From: Richelia sp. CSU_2_1
GTDB taxonomy: Bacteria > Cyanobacteriota > Cyanobacteriia > Cyanobacteriales > Microcoleaceae
Assembly: GCA_012034575.1 (NCBI GenBank)
Contig: JAAUPF010000020.1
Span: 1-54,477 of the forward strand
Direction of reading: 5' to 3'
DNA length: 54,477 nucleotides
Shown here: positions 37,136 to 47,105 of the stretch, one piece after another
Layout: each line of letters opens with the position of its first letter
Numbering within the stretch: the stretch's first letter is position 1
Program-made: the position numbers and the translations under genes
Notes under the pieces: model-generated
Database searches by the model: none
What the model was told of the DNA's origin: nothing
The model's input: the letters and a program-made list of their open reading frames with translations, nothing else

Positions 37136-38761
37136 TCACAACCCAAAACCTCTCTTACCATCTGGCTTAGTAGTCATCCAATTCGTCTTTGCCACGGCCA
37201 ATTGTTCGTCAGAAACCGTAGCGCCCACCAGATTCGCGCCGCACAAATTCGCTCCCCGCAAATTCGCTTTGCTCAAATAAGCCCCCGTCAAATCCGCACC
37301 CCGCAAATCAGCATTTTCAAAATTTGCCGTACTGCAATAAGCTTCAGTTAAATTGGCCGATCGCAAATTCGCCCCAACCAACCTCGCATGACCCAAATTC
37401 GCTCCGGACAAATCTGCTGCTTGCAAATTTGCCTTCACCAATTTTGCTTGATAAAAATTTCCTCCCGCCAACTGCGCTTTTGGCAGTTGCACTCCCGACA
37501 GTTCGCAGTCAGCAAAATCGCGCTTGCCTTTAAAATACGCCGCTCGCAAGCTGTTGCCGTCCCACTTGGGCGGTGCTTTTACCATCTTTTGCGCCGCTAA
37601 ATTGCCGTTGGAAAGTGCCGTCCCAAAAGTTCTGCCGGACTCTGCCAGAGAGCGAGCCACTCTGGGCCCCATTCCCGTATTGCCGGATTGGGTGAAGGAT
37701 GTTCGGGTACGGTAACTTTGTTTGGTCGAGCTTTGACTGGGTTTGGAGTTGGGCGACAGCCACGCCGTACCTTCATCGTTAAATATGGTCGGTTCTTCAA
37801 CCGTGCGATTTGTGCCGTTGAATTGAGTCGCTAAGCCTGCGGAAAGTTTGGGGTCTTCAAATTCGCCGTTGAGAGCTCTGATGACATCTGCTGCTGATTG
37901 GAAGCGGTGGCCGACTAAGGGCTTGAGCATTTTATCGAGTACCCGCGCCAAGTTCGGACTGACTAAAACATGGGGCTGCCAGAGGATTTCCCCCGTCACT
38001 GCGTCGAAATCTAAATCTTTGGGCGATTTTCCCGTTAGTAAGTACAGGCAAGTCATGCCCAAGGCGTAAATGTCGCTGGCAAATATCGGCCGCAAAGCCA
38101 TTTGTTCGGGCGGGGCAAAACTGAAGGTGCCGACGGAAAATTTGGTGTTGGCGCTTTGGTCGGCGGGGTCTAATAATATTGTTTGGCTGACTTGATCTTT
38201 GACAGCTCCGAAGTCAATCAGAACTAAGTGGTTGTCTTGAGTGCGGCGGATAATGTTTGCCGGTTTGATATCTCTGTGAATTACTCCTTGACTGTGGATG
38301 TACTGAACCACCGGCAGAATTTCTAATAGAAAATTTTTAACGTCAGATTCGTTAAAACGTCCTGATTGTTTGACTTCTTGTTTCAAAGTCAAGCCTTTAA
38401 CATATTCTTGAACTAAGTAAAATTGCTGTTCGGCTTCAAAGTAATCTAACAGCCTCGGTACTTGCGGGTGGTCGCCTAGTTGGCCGAGGGTTTTTGCCTC
38501 TCGCCTAAAGAGTTCTCGCGCCATTTCTAAAACTCGCGGCGACGAACTGCTAGGTCGCAGTTGCTTGACCACGCAACTTGGCTGACCGGGCAATGAAATG
38601 TCTTTTGCCAAAAATGTCGCTCCAAAACCTCCTTGTCCCAGTGGTTGAATTACTTGATAGCGAGCGCGCAGCAACAGCTTCGCACCGCAAGCTTGACACT
38701 GGAGAATAGAGTCAGGAGGGTTTTGAGGATGGGGACAGCCGGGATTTACGCAGTAGCTCAT
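37136..38761 (-). CDS. Ser/Thr protein kinase with zinc ribbon and pentapeptide repeats (SpkB-like)
   Basis: 541 aa, no transmembrane helix, so probably cytosolic. N-terminal zinc ribbon C4-C9 and C22-C25. Hanks kinase domain about 34-300: LGQGGFGATF, K66, HRD 162-164, DFG 183-185 intact. S/T/P-rich linker about 305-395. C-terminal pentapeptide repeats about 410-520 (A(D/N)LxxA type: LVKANLQAADLSGANLGHAR) forming a right-handed beta helix. The same architecture is known for Synechocystis SpkB, linked to oxidative stress (family knowledge). Downstream partner unknown. Confidence 0.92.
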   Translation of the reverse strand: MSYCVNPGCPHPQNPPDSILQCQACGAKLLLRARYQVIQPLGQGGFGATFLAKDISLPGQPSCVVKQLRPSSSSPRVLEMARELFRREAKTLGQLGDHPQVPRLLDYFEAEQQFYLVQEYVKGLTLKQEVKQSGRFNESDVKNFLLEILPVVQYIHSQGVIHRDIKPANIIRRTQDNHLVLIDFGAVKDQVSQTILLDPADQSANTKFSVGTFSFAPPEQMALRPIFASDIYALGMTCLYLLTGKSPKDLDFDAVTGEILWQPHVLVSPNLARVLDKMLKPLVGHRFQSAADVIRALNGEFEDPKLSAGLATQFNGTNRTVEEPTIFNDEGTAWLSPNSKPSQSSTKQSYRTRTSFTQSGNTGMGPRVARSLAESGRTFGTALSNGNLAAQKMVKAPPKWDGNSLRAAYFKGKRDFADCELSGVQLPKAQLAGGNFYQAKLVKANLQAADLSGANLGHARLVGANLRSANLTEAYCSTANFENADLRGADLTGAYLSKANLRGANLCGANLVGATVSDEQLAVAKTNWMTTKPDGKRGFGL

Positions 38762-39647
38762 GTCGATCGAGTGTGCCTATATTTTGATCATCTAGCCAGC
38801 GCAGCTCGACTGCACAAAAGCCCTTTTCTTGCTGCGAGAAGTAATTATCTGTCAGTGGCTCGGGGCCGCACGCGCGATCGCAGCTTTCGATCGCACCTAA
38901 GTTTTTGACCTAAGTTTTTTGGGCGGATATCTTCGATTTTTATTTTATTATCTCTTGACTGCGGGTTTTTTCACTAGATTTTCCTTGAAGATACTTTAAA
39001 GACTTGCTAAAGTTCCCCTTTTTTGTGTAAAGTCATTTTAAACTTAGGTGCTGTTTGCGCTGTTAGATGTCTCTAGCATACCTCATTCTATTTTGAGATT
39101 GTTACGCATCCCGCGCGCGCTATCCACGCGCTATCTCTGTTTAAGGTAATTTATTTTAAGGTAATTTATCGTTTTCGATCGCGCGCTACATAATTGCCTT
39201 GACAATAGTGAATAAATGTGGTATGGAGTCGATCTGTTAGTCTGTTCTGTTAGTCTGTCGAGATTTCTATGAGAGGTGCAGGATTGTAGGTCGAACTCCG
39301 ATCGCGAGTCAGGGCGATCGCACTTGCTCCTATTTAAACTGTATACTATCAACGATCGACGATCGACTGTCAAATGTTAACCGCAGACAAAAGCAGATGA
39401 ACGCAGATAAACGCAGATAATTTCGCTCGACGATCGACGATCGACTCTCAACTCTCAACCGATCGCGAGTTCCCGACGCTCGCACTAAAACTCTCAACTC
39501 AAAACTCTCGATCGACTTTCTTTCAACTCAAAACTCAAAACTCAAAACTCCCGAACAACTCTCAACTCAAAATTTTTCTTCAATTCAAAACTCAAAACTC
39601 AAAACTCAAAACTCCCGAACAACTATCAACTATCAACTGACTGAATT
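38762..39647. other. 886-bp spacer between kinase and pheT
   Basis: No gene is supported. It holds scattered CGATCG words, a tandem ACGCAGATAA/AACGCAGATA repeat (about 39392-39420), (CGATCGA)n runs and, from about 39485, long (AAAACTC)n arrays with AACTCCCGAACAACT joins that end 10 bp before pheT. These are the same blocks as the composite module of the ribosomal operon, inverted. Confidence 0.6.
39525..39640. repeat. (AAAACTC)n arrays with AACTCCCGAACAACT joins
   Basis: Two runs of the 7-nt unit, each followed by CTCCCGAACAACT and CAACTAT/CAACTCT units. It is the inverted counterpart of the ribosomal-operon module, placed just 5' of pheT. Confidence 0.88.
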
Positions 39648-42110
39648 ATGCGTATTTCTTTAAATTGGCTGCGGGAATTGGTAGATGTGACTCAAGCCCC
39701 GGAAGAATTAGCCGAAACTCTAACAATGGCGGGTTTTGAAGTCGAAGATATCGAAGACCGCCGCACTTGGGCCGACGGCGTAGTTTTGGGCAAAATCACC
39801 GCCTGCGAACAGCATCCGAATGCGGACAAATTGAGAGTTTGTCAAGTAGATGTCGGTCAAGCAGAGGTTTTAAATATTGTTTGCGGCGCGCCCAATGCTA
39901 GGGCAGATATTTACGTACCAGTCGCTGTAGTGGGGACGTTTTTGCCGAATATCGATCTGAAGATTAAACCGGCTAAATTGCGGGGCGTTCCTTCCGAGGG
40001 CATGATTTGTTCTCTGGCGGAATTGGGCTTGGCGAAAGAGTCGGCGGGAATTCATATTTTTGAGTTGGAAAATCCCGCATTGGGCAGCGATATTCGCCCG
40101 CTTTTAGGTTTGGATGATGTAATTTTAGATTTGACAGCAACTGCGAATCGTGCTGACGCTTTGAGCGTGGTGGGCGTAGCGCGGGAAGTGGCGGCGCTGA
40201 CTGGGGCGAGTTTGAGAATTCCCGCAGTGGCAAATATGGCGATTCAAGGGAAAGAGAGTCCGAATTTAACAGTAGAAATATCGGAAATGCAAGGCTGCCC
40301 GATTTACATCGGGACGGCAATTGAAGGAGTAAAAATTGCGCCTTCTCCAGCTTGGTTGCAGCAGCGGTTGCAGGGGGCGGGAGTGCGGCCGATTAGTAAT
40401 GTAGTTGACGTAACGAATTACATTTTACTCGAATGGGGACAACCGCTGCACGCTTTCGATCGCGATCGCTTGCAAGCTTTCACCGGCACTCAAGATATTA
40501 ACATCGGCGTCCGCTTTGCCAAAACAGGCGAATCGTTCAAAACTTTGGACGGACAAAACCGCAATTTGCAACCTCTAAATCTGTTAATTACTGCGGGTGA
40601 CAAACCCGTAGCTTTGGCTGGTGTCATGGGCGGCGAAGATACAGAAGTTCATGACGGAACGCAAAATTTAGTCCTGGAAGCAGCAATTTTTGACCAGGCA
40701 ACAATCCGGCGTTCTGCCCGCGCTCAAGGCTTGCGCAGCGAGTCATCAATCCGCTACGAACGGGGGGTGAATCAAGCGGCCTTAATGACGGCCTGCAACC
40801 GCGCTATTGCCCTCATTTTGGAGTTGGCAGGAGGCACTGCGACGGTGCAGAAAACGGCAAGTTCCGGTCAGGAAAATTTGACTTTTACTCGATCGATCGA
40901 ATTGCGCTTAGATAGAGTAAATCTGGTCTTGGGTAAATTGAAAAGAGGAGAAACTGGCGGTTCTGAATATCTGGAACCGGAAGAAGTAAAAAACATCCTC
41001 ACCGCTTTGGGCTGCGAAGTCGTGCCGGCGGAAAAAACATGGGTATTTGCGATTACTGTTCCTCCTTACCGCTACCGCGATTTAGAAAGAGAAATCGATT
41101 TGATTGAAGAAGTAGCCAGACTTCACGGCTACGACAATTTCTGCGAAACTTTACCCAGCAAAACAGCGGCAGGTTATTTATCTCCAGAATACGCGGCGCT
41201 GCGGATTATTCGATCGACCTTTCGGGCGGCTGGTTTGACGGAGTTGATGCACTATTCTTTGGTGAAAACCGAGGGAGAAAATCAAGTCGTGCTAGCTAAC
41301 CCACTGTTTGTCGAATATTCAGCTTTGCGCACTGAAATGCTGTCCGGCTTAATCGATGCTTTCCAGTATAATTTAGAACAGGGAAACGGCGCGCTCAACG
41401 GTTTTGAAATCGGTCGCATTTTCTGGAAAGATGGGGAAACAATGCAGGAAGCAGACGCAATTGCCGGGGTAATTGGCGGCGATCCAACTGTGTGGAAATG
41501 GCAGCAGGGAGGGCGCGATCGACCTTTGACTTGGTTCGAGGCAAAAGGTATATTAGAAAGTGCGTTTCAAGCTTTGGGTTTAACAGTAGAATATGCGGCG
41601 GATTCCTCAAATCCGCGCTTGCATCCGGGCCGCACGGCTGCACTATCAATCCCCTTATCAAAGGGGGAAAGCAAACAGTTAGGAATTTTCGGACAATTGC
41701 ACCCGCAATTGCAACAAGAAAAGGGTTTACCCGAACAGGTTTACGTGTTTCAATTAGATTTGGGAATGCTAGTAGCTGAATTAGGTCGATCGACTGATTT
41801 AAGCCGTAAATTTGCCAGTTATTCCAGCTTCCCAGCTTCCGACAGGGACATTGCATTTTTCGCGTCGGTGGAAATTCCGGTGGTGGAGATGCAAACAGCG
41901 ATGAAACAGGCCGCCGGTAGTTTGCTGGATTCAGTAGAATTGTTCGACGAATATCGCGGGGAAAACGTGCCAGCAGGACAGCGGAGTTTAGCGTTTAGGC
42001 TAGTATATCGCGCGGGCGATCGCACCTTAAGCGAGACCGATGTCGAACCCGCCCAACAAAAAGTTCGGGATGTTTTAGTTGAAAAATTCGGCGTCAGTTT
42101 GAGAAGCTAA
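39648..42110 (+). CDS. pheT: Phenylalanine-tRNA ligase beta subunit
   Basis: 820 aa, usual cyanobacterial length (about 810). Domains in order: N-terminal, tRNA-binding OB fold about 40-150 ([23 protein letters not shown]), B3/B4 editing domain about 210-390 ([11 protein letters not shown]), B5 about 430-515, catalytic-like core and the FDX-ACB anticodon-binding domain from about 725 ([13 protein letters not shown]...). Works as an alpha2-beta2 complex with PheS, which is not in the window. No Shine-Dalgarno before the ATG. Confidence 0.97.
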   Translation: MRISLNWLRELVDVTQAPEELAETLTMAGFEVEDIEDRRTWADGVVLGKITACEQHPNADKLRVCQVDVGQAEVLNIVCGAPNARADIYVPVAVVGTFLPNIDLKIKPAKLRGVPSEGMICSLAELGLAKESAGIHIFELENPALGSDIRPLLGLDDVILDLTATANRADALSVVGVAREVAALTGASLRIPAVANMAIQGKESPNLTVEISEMQGCPIYIGTAIEGVKIAPSPAWLQQRLQGAGVRPISNVVDVTNYILLEWGQPLHAFDRDRLQAFTGTQDINIGVRFAKTGESFKTLDGQNRNLQPLNLLITAGDKPVALAGVMGGEDTEVHDGTQNLVLEAAIFDQATIRRSARAQGLRSESSIRYERGVNQAALMTACNRAIALILELAGGTATVQKTASSGQENLTFTRSIELRLDRVNLVLGKLKRGETGGSEYLEPEEVKNILTALGCEVVPAEKTWVFAITVPPYRYRDLEREIDLIEEVARLHGYDNFCETLPSKTAAGYLSPEYAALRIIRSTFRAAGLTELMHYSLVKTEGENQVVLANPLFVEYSALRTEMLSGLIDAFQYNLEQGNGALNGFEIGRIFWKDGETMQEADAIAGVIGGDPTVWKWQQGGRDRPLTWFEAKGILESAFQALGLTVEYAADSSNPRLHPGRTAALSIPLSKGESKQLGIFGQLHPQLQQEKGLPEQVYVFQLDLGMLVAELGRSTDLSRKFASYSSFPASDRDIAFFASVEIPVVEMQTAMKQAAGSLLDSVELFDEYRGENVPAGQRSLAFRLVYRAGDRTLSETDVEPAQQKVRDVLVEKFGVSLRS

Positions 42111-42121
42111 CTGTTAGTTGC

Positions 42122-42158
42122 GAGGACTTCAGCCTGCAAAATTAGGACTGAAGTTCTC
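42122..42158. repeat. Hairpin element GAGGACTTCAG / CTGAAGTTCTC
   Basis: An 11-bp stem with one G-T pair (42122-42132 with 42148-42158) directly after pheT. It resembles the dispersed cyanobacterial GAGGACTTCAG...CTGAAGTCCTC repeat and may also help end pheT transcription, though no T-run follows at once. Confidence 0.55.
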
Positions 42159-42196
42159 ACTACGAACTTTTTGATACACTATTAGTAGTGGTTGCT

Positions 42197-42260
42197 GTGC
42201 GCAGTGCGCACCCTACATATACGATAGGTATTAGTAGCGGTTGCGGTGCGCAGTGCGCAC
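42197..42260. repeat. Two GTGCGCAGTGCGCAC palindromes
   Basis: Palindromes at 42197-42211 and 42246-42260, each preceded by TTAGTAG(T/C)GGTTGC and followed by (CCCTACAT)ATACGAT: a direct duplication of about 48 bp. Confidence 0.75.
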
Positions 42261-42338
42261 TAAATATACGATCGGTGGGTCCAGGACTGTTAAAATTAAT
42301 AACTTAAAAGACGTAATATCAATATCGATCGATAAAAT

Positions 42339-42731
42339 ATGCCATCACTAATTTTAACTCGAATCTTCCTAGCAACTGCAGCAGTCTTCGGAGGTTTATC
42401 TGTGGCCGGTGGCGCATTTGCATCTCACGCTTTAAAAGACAAATTGTCCGATCGCGCTTTAGAAATTTTCGATACCGCCGCTCGTTATCAAATGTACCAC
42501 GCTTTAGCTTTGTTGTTGGTGGCACTGCTTTTAAGTCGCGCAGCAGATGCTCAAACTTTTTTTGCAGTTGCTGGATGGGCTTTTATTGTCGGTACAGTTG
42601 TTTTTTCGGGCAGTTTGTATGCTTTGAGTTTAAGCGGTATCAAGTGGCTGGGTGCAATTACGCCGCTGGGAGGAGTTGCTTTTATTTTGGGCTGGGGATG
42701 TTTGGCCGTTGCTGCTTTTAGTTTCAAATAA
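42339..42731 (+). CDS. DUF423 family membrane protein
   Basis: 130 aa with four predicted membrane helices (near 5-25, 45-65, 70-92 and 98-122). Family hallmarks: GGLSVAGGAFASHALK near the N-terminus, RYQMYHALALLLVALL in helix two, and FSGSLYALSLSGIKWLGAITPLGG. Function of the family (YgdD-like) is unknown. Stands alone between repeat-rich gaps. Confidence 0.9.
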   Translation: MPSLILTRIFLATAAVFGGLSVAGGAFASHALKDKLSDRALEIFDTAARYQMYHALALLLVALLLSRAADAQTFFAVAGWAFIVGTVVFSGSLYALSLSGIKWLGAITPLGGVAFILGWGCLAVAAFSFK

Positions 42732-42891
42732 ACAGTTGACAGTTGTTCGGGAGTTATGTATGGGCGGAACGAAGTGGAGGGGATGCCCCCGTGCTCGCCC
42801 TGAGTTTTGAATTAAGAGATGTCAATACTCACAACTCACGCATTCAAAACTCAAAACTATTTAAAATTACCAATTCCCAATTCCCAATTCC
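42732..42891. repeat. Diverged composite repeat module
   Basis: Contains GTTGACAGTTGTTCGGGAG, GAGTTTTGAATTAAGAG, CAAAACTCAAAACT and (CAATTCC)n, the same blocks in the same order as the ribosomal modules read in gene orientation. Confidence 0.65.
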
Positions 42892-43986
42892 CTAATTTTC
42901 AAATACCTCGCTGGAAAACATTTCTGTTACAGTGCGCAGGTAAGGTAAAAATATCATGACATCTTCTGCAGGGAGTCGATCGCTGATTTCCCAAAACAAA
43001 ATCAACAGCATATCTTGCACTAAATCCCAGCTTACATGAAGTTTGGGGTACAGCATCAAGCAAACTGGAAACAATTCTTGCTGTACTGGCCGGATGCTGC
43101 CTTCCAAAACGCACCAGCACAAATAGTTTTGAAAGATTTCGACATCTCGGATGCCGGAGTTTTTGACGGCCGGATCGGTCAAGTACCCGGTGCTGCTGCG
43201 GTATCCTTGATGGTGGGAAATAGCTTTTTCGTACACTGCACCGGCAATCTGAGTTGTGTACGACAGCAAGTGCTGAACTGCTGAAAGTGCTTTGGAATTG
43301 GGGGCTAGATTCGCTGCGGCGAGGTTGATTTCTCCGTAGGGAATGTGGAGGTAGTCGTCTATTATTTTTAAATAGGGTACAAATTGCGATCGCTCTGTTT
43401 CGGAAAGATATCCTAACAATATTTTAGCTGTATAGTGAAATTCTAAGGTTACAAATACCAGCAATAGCGGATTCTTTAGCGCGTATTTGCGCCGCACTTC
43501 GATAATATCTTTGCCTACCAGCACTGACAACCGAAAAACAGGTTCTCGATCGCCGTAAGCGTCTATTGCTTTACTGTATAAATTGCGGGTATCGGTTGCA
43601 ATTTCTTTGGGTTCGATCGATGTCGGATCGATCGCGTACTGCTCTATTTGTTCTCCGAGCAAGGCTTCTACGCTGTTCCAGGCTATTTCGATAGCTGTTT
43701 TCAGCTTATCCGACAATTTGTCAAATATTTTAGCTCGATTTTCTTCAAAATTTGTGAGTTCGGGAGTTTGGGTAATTTGCTGCGGCTTTTGCTTGTCTCG
43801 CGCCTCAACTGTATTGTAGTATTTTTTTGCCCAGCTAACTGCAAAGGAAGAAGTGCCGATACTTAAGGAAGCGGCGACAGGATTTTTTGTGTTCGGCAAG
43901 CTTGTATCCTGTGACATTAGAACGTCGAGATTTTCAATGGTGCCTGTTGTAGCAGGCTGAGAAAATACTTGTGAAATGTTGTTCAT
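42892..43986 (-). CDS. Hypothetical protein, unrecognised
   Basis: 364 aa from ATG 43986 (AGGG upstream); an in-frame GTG two codons earlier lies too close to that site. No signal peptide. Predicted mostly helical: an N-terminal 70 residues low in order, a charged central part (NRAKIFDKLSDKLKTAIEIAWN) and a C-terminal half rich in aromatic and hydrophobic helices (LLLVFVTLEFHYTAKILLGYLSE type). Repeated acidic-aromatic clusters suggest a helical-bundle domain. Coding looks real over the whole length. No family recognised. Divergent from the phosphohexomutase gene. Confidence 0.8.
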   Translation of the reverse strand: MNNISQVFSQPATTGTIENLDVLMSQDTSLPNTKNPVAASLSIGTSSFAVSWAKKYYNTVEARDKQKPQQITQTPELTNFEENRAKIFDKLSDKLKTAIEIAWNSVEALLGEQIEQYAIDPTSIEPKEIATDTRNLYSKAIDAYGDREPVFRLSVLVGKDIIEVRRKYALKNPLLLVFVTLEFHYTAKILLGYLSETERSQFVPYLKIIDDYLHIPYGEINLAAANLAPNSKALSAVQHLLSYTTQIAGAVYEKAISHHQGYRSSTGYLTDPAVKNSGIRDVEIFQNYLCWCVLEGSIRPVQQELFPVCLMLYPKLHVSWDLVQDMLLILFWEISDRLPAEDVMIFLPYLRTVTEMFSSEVFEN

Positions 43987-44550
43987 GACCACCCTCGTTT
44001 TTTTGTGCAGTAGCTTTCGCTCGATTCTCCCAACGTTTCAAAGTTGCTAATTACATTTTTTTACCTGGTACCAGTTACAGTCATCCGCCATTGTGCTTAA
44101 ATATATCCGCCAAATGGCGGTACCGATCGGCACGCATTTCTTTCGCTAGCTAAATTTTTGCGATTTGTTCGAGCTATAATACACGCTGCGTTTATCTTTC
44201 TTTTACTCTCGATCGGGCAATAAACCCCCAGATTTCAACGGGTTTATTTTATTAGCGGGCGACCTTTCGTTAGTCAATAGATCGATCTATTGCGATAATA
44301 TTGCGCTAATTATATTTATTAACAGAATCTAACATTTTTAACGACTCTCTTTTCTAAAGAAAGTATAAAATTTAATCTTAGCATATAATACAATCCAGTC
44401 ATACAGTTGCGATCGATCGCTATTTGTGGTAATAACTGGGTGCCAGAGATTTTTTATTTATGAGTAGCGAATAAGAGCGTTCTCGATCTTGGCGAAGAAT
44501 ACAGCCTAGCCTTCTAGTACGATTACAGATGATGAGACGGAGTGGCTAAA
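43987..44550. promoter_or_regulatory. Divergent intergenic region with palindromes
   Basis: 564 bp, A/T rich, no gene. Two perfect palindromes lie close together: CTGGTACCAG (44065-44074) and CCGCCA-AA-TGGCGG (44107-44120), with an extra half-site CCGCCATT at 44085. They could be operators for the hypothetical gene or for the phosphohexomutase. A TATAAT at 44384-44389 has no good -35. Confidence 0.45.
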
Positions 44551-45981
44551 ATGAGCAGCAGCAATTCAACAGAAATCAAGTTCGGAACAGACGGGTGGCG
44601 GGGACTGATTGCCAATGACTTTACTTTTGCTAACGTGCGGAAAGTAACGCGGGCGATCGCCAGTTACCTCGAAACTGCTTACACAAAAGACCGTGCGGTT
44701 CTAGTATCATACGATACCCGCTTTCTGGCAGACCAATTTGCCCGGACGGCAGCGGAGGTACTGGCAGATTTGGGATGGACGGTAAAAGTGGTCGATCGAG
44801 ATTGCCCGACGCCAGTCATCGCCTACAGTGCCAAGCATTTAAACTCGGCAGGAGCCCTGATGTTCACGGCATCGCACAATCCCGCACCTTACTGCGGCAT
44901 CAAATACATCCCCGACTACGCAGGTCCGGCTACCCCGGAAATTACGGATACAATTGTGGCAAATATTCCCGGTGCTTCTGACGCCCCGGCAAAAGGCAAC
45001 CACAACGATAAAATTTCTACTTTTGACCCGAAACCGGAATATCTGAAGTTTCTTTATACTTTGATAGATGTGGAGCGGATTCGCTCTGCTAAGTTGAAGG
45101 TAAAGTACGACGCTCTCTATTCGACTTCTCGCGGCTATCTCGACACAGTTTTGGAACACTGCGGCTGCGATTTGGAAAGCTTTCACACTTACCGCGACGT
45201 ACTGTTTGGCGGTGGAATGCCAGAACCCAAGGGCGAACAGTTAGTTGAGTTGGTGGAAGCTGTAAAAAAAGATGCGGCGGATTTAGGTTTAGCTACCGAT
45301 GGTGACAGCGATCGATTTGGTATTGTTGACGAGTTGGGAAATGTTTTGACTCCGAATACTGTACTGTTGCTCCTGGCGCGCCACTTAGTTAAAAATAAAG
45401 GCTTAACAGGGGCGATCGTCCGTACAGTTGCCACTACTCATTTGCTGGATAATATGGCCGCCAAATACGGTTTAACCATCTACGAAACCGCTGTCGGTTT
45501 TAAATACATTGGCGAAAAAATGCGGGAAACAGCGGTGTTAATTGGAGGCGAAGAATCCGGAGGTTTGAGCGTTTTGGGTCACATTCCCGAAAAGGATGGA
45601 GTGTTGGCTGATATGCTAGTAGCAGAGGCGATCGCCTATGAAGGCAAACCGCTGTCTCAGCTAGTCGAAGAAGCCATCAAAGAAGCCGACGGCCCCCTGT
45701 ACAACAAACGCTTGGACTTGCACTTAGAAGACGCCCACAAAGCAGCAGTTTTAGCCGCCTTTACAAACAATCCGCCTCAAGAGGTAGCGGGGATTGGGGT
45801 TAAAGAAATCGGTCGCAAAGATGGGATTAAACTTTATTTAGAAGACGGAGGCTGGATACTTTTAAGGCCGTCGGGAACTGAACCTTTGATGCGCGTTTAC
45901 CTGGAAACCAATTCCGTGGAAAAAGAAAGTAAAATTGCCGCCCATATGGAAAAGGTAATTGCCGAATTAGAACCAGTTTAA
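44551..45981 (+). CDS. Phosphoglucomutase / phosphomannomutase family enzyme
   Basis: 476 aa from ATG 44551, with GGAG eight bases upstream; a GTG three codons earlier overlaps that site. Alpha-D-phosphohexomutase fold: phosphoserine S108 (TASHNPAPYCGIK), Mg loop D250-G-D252-S-D254, sugar-specificity loop GGEESGGL (about 332-339) and phosphate loop RPSGTEP near the C-terminus. It interconverts hexose 1- and 6-phosphates. Substrate (glucose or mannose) cannot be fixed from sequence. Followed by a terminator. Confidence 0.93.
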   Translation: MSSSNSTEIKFGTDGWRGLIANDFTFANVRKVTRAIASYLETAYTKDRAVLVSYDTRFLADQFARTAAEVLADLGWTVKVVDRDCPTPVIAYSAKHLNSAGALMFTASHNPAPYCGIKYIPDYAGPATPEITDTIVANIPGASDAPAKGNHNDKISTFDPKPEYLKFLYTLIDVERIRSAKLKVKYDALYSTSRGYLDTVLEHCGCDLESFHTYRDVLFGGGMPEPKGEQLVELVEAVKKDAADLGLATDGDSDRFGIVDELGNVLTPNTVLLLLARHLVKNKGLTGAIVRTVATTHLLDNMAAKYGLTIYETAVGFKYIGEKMRETAVLIGGEESGGLSVLGHIPEKDGVLADMLVAEAIAYEGKPLSQLVEEAIKEADGPLYNKRLDLHLEDAHKAAVLAAFTNNPPQEVAGIGVKEIGRKDGIKLYLEDGGWILLRPSGTEPLMRVYLETNSVEKESKIAAHMEKVIAELEPV

Positions 45982-46022
45982 CAGTTGACAGTTGACAGTT
46001 GACAGTTGACAGTTGATAGTTG
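45981..46022. repeat. (GTTGACA)n heptads after the phosphohexomutase stop
   Basis: Six units start within the stop codon neighbourhood; same unit and polarity as after ndhN and several ribosomal genes. Confidence 0.9.
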
Positions 46023-46061
46023 TCAAGCGTCAATTATCAATTGTCAAAAATTCTCTTTGTA

Positions 46062-46089
46062 GGGACACAAGCAGGCTTTGTGTCCTTTT
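46062..46089 (+). terminator. Rho-independent terminator candidate
   Basis: GGACACAA (46063-46070) and TTGTGTCC (46078-46085) around a 7-nt loop, followed by TTTT. About 80 bp after the phosphohexomutase stop. Confidence 0.65.
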
Positions 46090-46110
46090 GAAATTTTTCA
46101 TTAGCGGTAA

Positions 46111-46127
46111 GGTGCGCACTGCGCACC
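46111..46127. repeat. Palindrome GGTGCGCACTGCGCACC
   Basis: Perfect 8-bp arms around one base, preceded by AGCGGTAA and followed by CTACATATA, the same context as in the element at 21527-21652. Fragment or short form of that family. Confidence 0.75.
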
Positions 46128-46181
46128 CTACATATATTGCTCTTCCCTGTTGTCTGTTGCCTGTTGCCTGTTGCCTTTTTC

Positions 46182-46949
46182 TCAAACTCGCAATAAGGGA
46201 TTCAGCCACAGCAGAATTGTGCGTTTTAACTGATTTAATTCTCGATATACTTCTTGTTTAACCCACTGCCCGATCGCGTCGAAAGGCGTAAAAATTTGAC
46301 CGACAGGCCAGCTAACATCTTGACCTAAAGGTGTTTGATGGTTGCCTGCGAGAGTCTGAACAGTTATCATATCGGGAAATCGCTGTTTTAACAGTTTGGT
46401 TAACAGCAAAGTTTGGTCGATATTGTCGCCGCTAAATTTAACTAAAAGATTGCGCGGAATGCGATAGCTTTCTAAAACTAAGCGGTTGGTATCCTGAGGA
46501 GAAGGAGTAAACTCTACGTTAAACACCGGCGAAATTTGTTCGACGATCGGGATAGCTTCCGAAGCCGCATAATTGTTGAAAGAAATCAATATATTGCCCG
46601 CCCTTTCTACGTCAAATACCGCACCGATGAGCAGGTGTAATTTGCACCCCATGCTGTGTCCCATGCCGTAGATGGGGAGATACCGTTGGGGCAGCTTTTT
46701 ATTAGCCTGCAAGCGACAGGTGGCATTTTCAAATTTATTCAAAACTTCGCGGGCGATCGCGATGTGATCTAAAGTATTGACAAACGGCGTCGCTACTACC
46801 GCATACCCCCGCGAGGCCAAAGCTTCCAACAGCCAGCGATAGGTAAGTTGCGGTGCTGCGGCCACGAATGCACCGCCGAGAAAATGCACGATCGCGGTTG
46901 GTTTGGGAGGAATCAATACCCAGTTGCCAGAAACTTCTTGCCAGTCCAT
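46182..46949 (-). CDS. DUF1350 family alpha/beta hydrolase-like protein
   Basis: 255 aa. Seen: IVHFLGGAFVAAAPQLTYRWLLEALASRGYAV at the N-terminus and a nucleophile-elbow-like GHSMGCKLHLL (GxSxG) near residue 97. These fit the DUF1350 family of cyanobacteria and plants, whose substrate is unknown. No signal peptide. Stands apart from its neighbours. Confidence 0.88.
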   Translation of the reverse strand: MDWQEVSGNWVLIPPKPTAIVHFLGGAFVAAAPQLTYRWLLEALASRGYAVVATPFVNTLDHIAIAREVLNKFENATCRLQANKKLPQRYLPIYGMGHSMGCKLHLLIGAVFDVERAGNILISFNNYAASEAIPIVEQISPVFNVEFTPSPQDTNRLVLESYRIPRNLLVKFSGDNIDQTLLLTKLLKQRFPDMITVQTLAGNHQTPLGQDVSWPVGQIFTPFDAIGQWVKQEVYRELNQLKRTILLWLNPLLRV

Positions 46950-47040
46950 ACAGTAAAAAGATTAACGCCAGCAAAAATTTGCTTTTTACTTGCACTTTCT
47001 TTAGTTTAACTGTTTTGGCTGTAAATAGCACACTGCGCTA

Positions 47041-47105
47041 CCCGCTCTCAACTCAAAACTCAAAACTCAAAACTCAAAACTCTCGAACAACTCTCAACTC
47101 TCAAC
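47041..47105. repeat. (AAAACTC)n heptads past the glycosyltransferase stop
   Basis: Four or more AAAACTC units followed by TCTCGAACAACTCTCAACT, the inverted module again, here next to the 3' end of the 47094-48125 gene. Confidence 0.85.

Noticed and set aside
39131..39373. 80-codon minus frame before pheT
   Set aside because: Rich in S, R and N from CGATCG-type repeats; no start signal.
44384..44389. TATAAT as a promoter -10 for the phosphohexomutase
   Set aside because: No recognisable -35 at 15-19 bp; in an A/T-rich region such a word is expected by chance.
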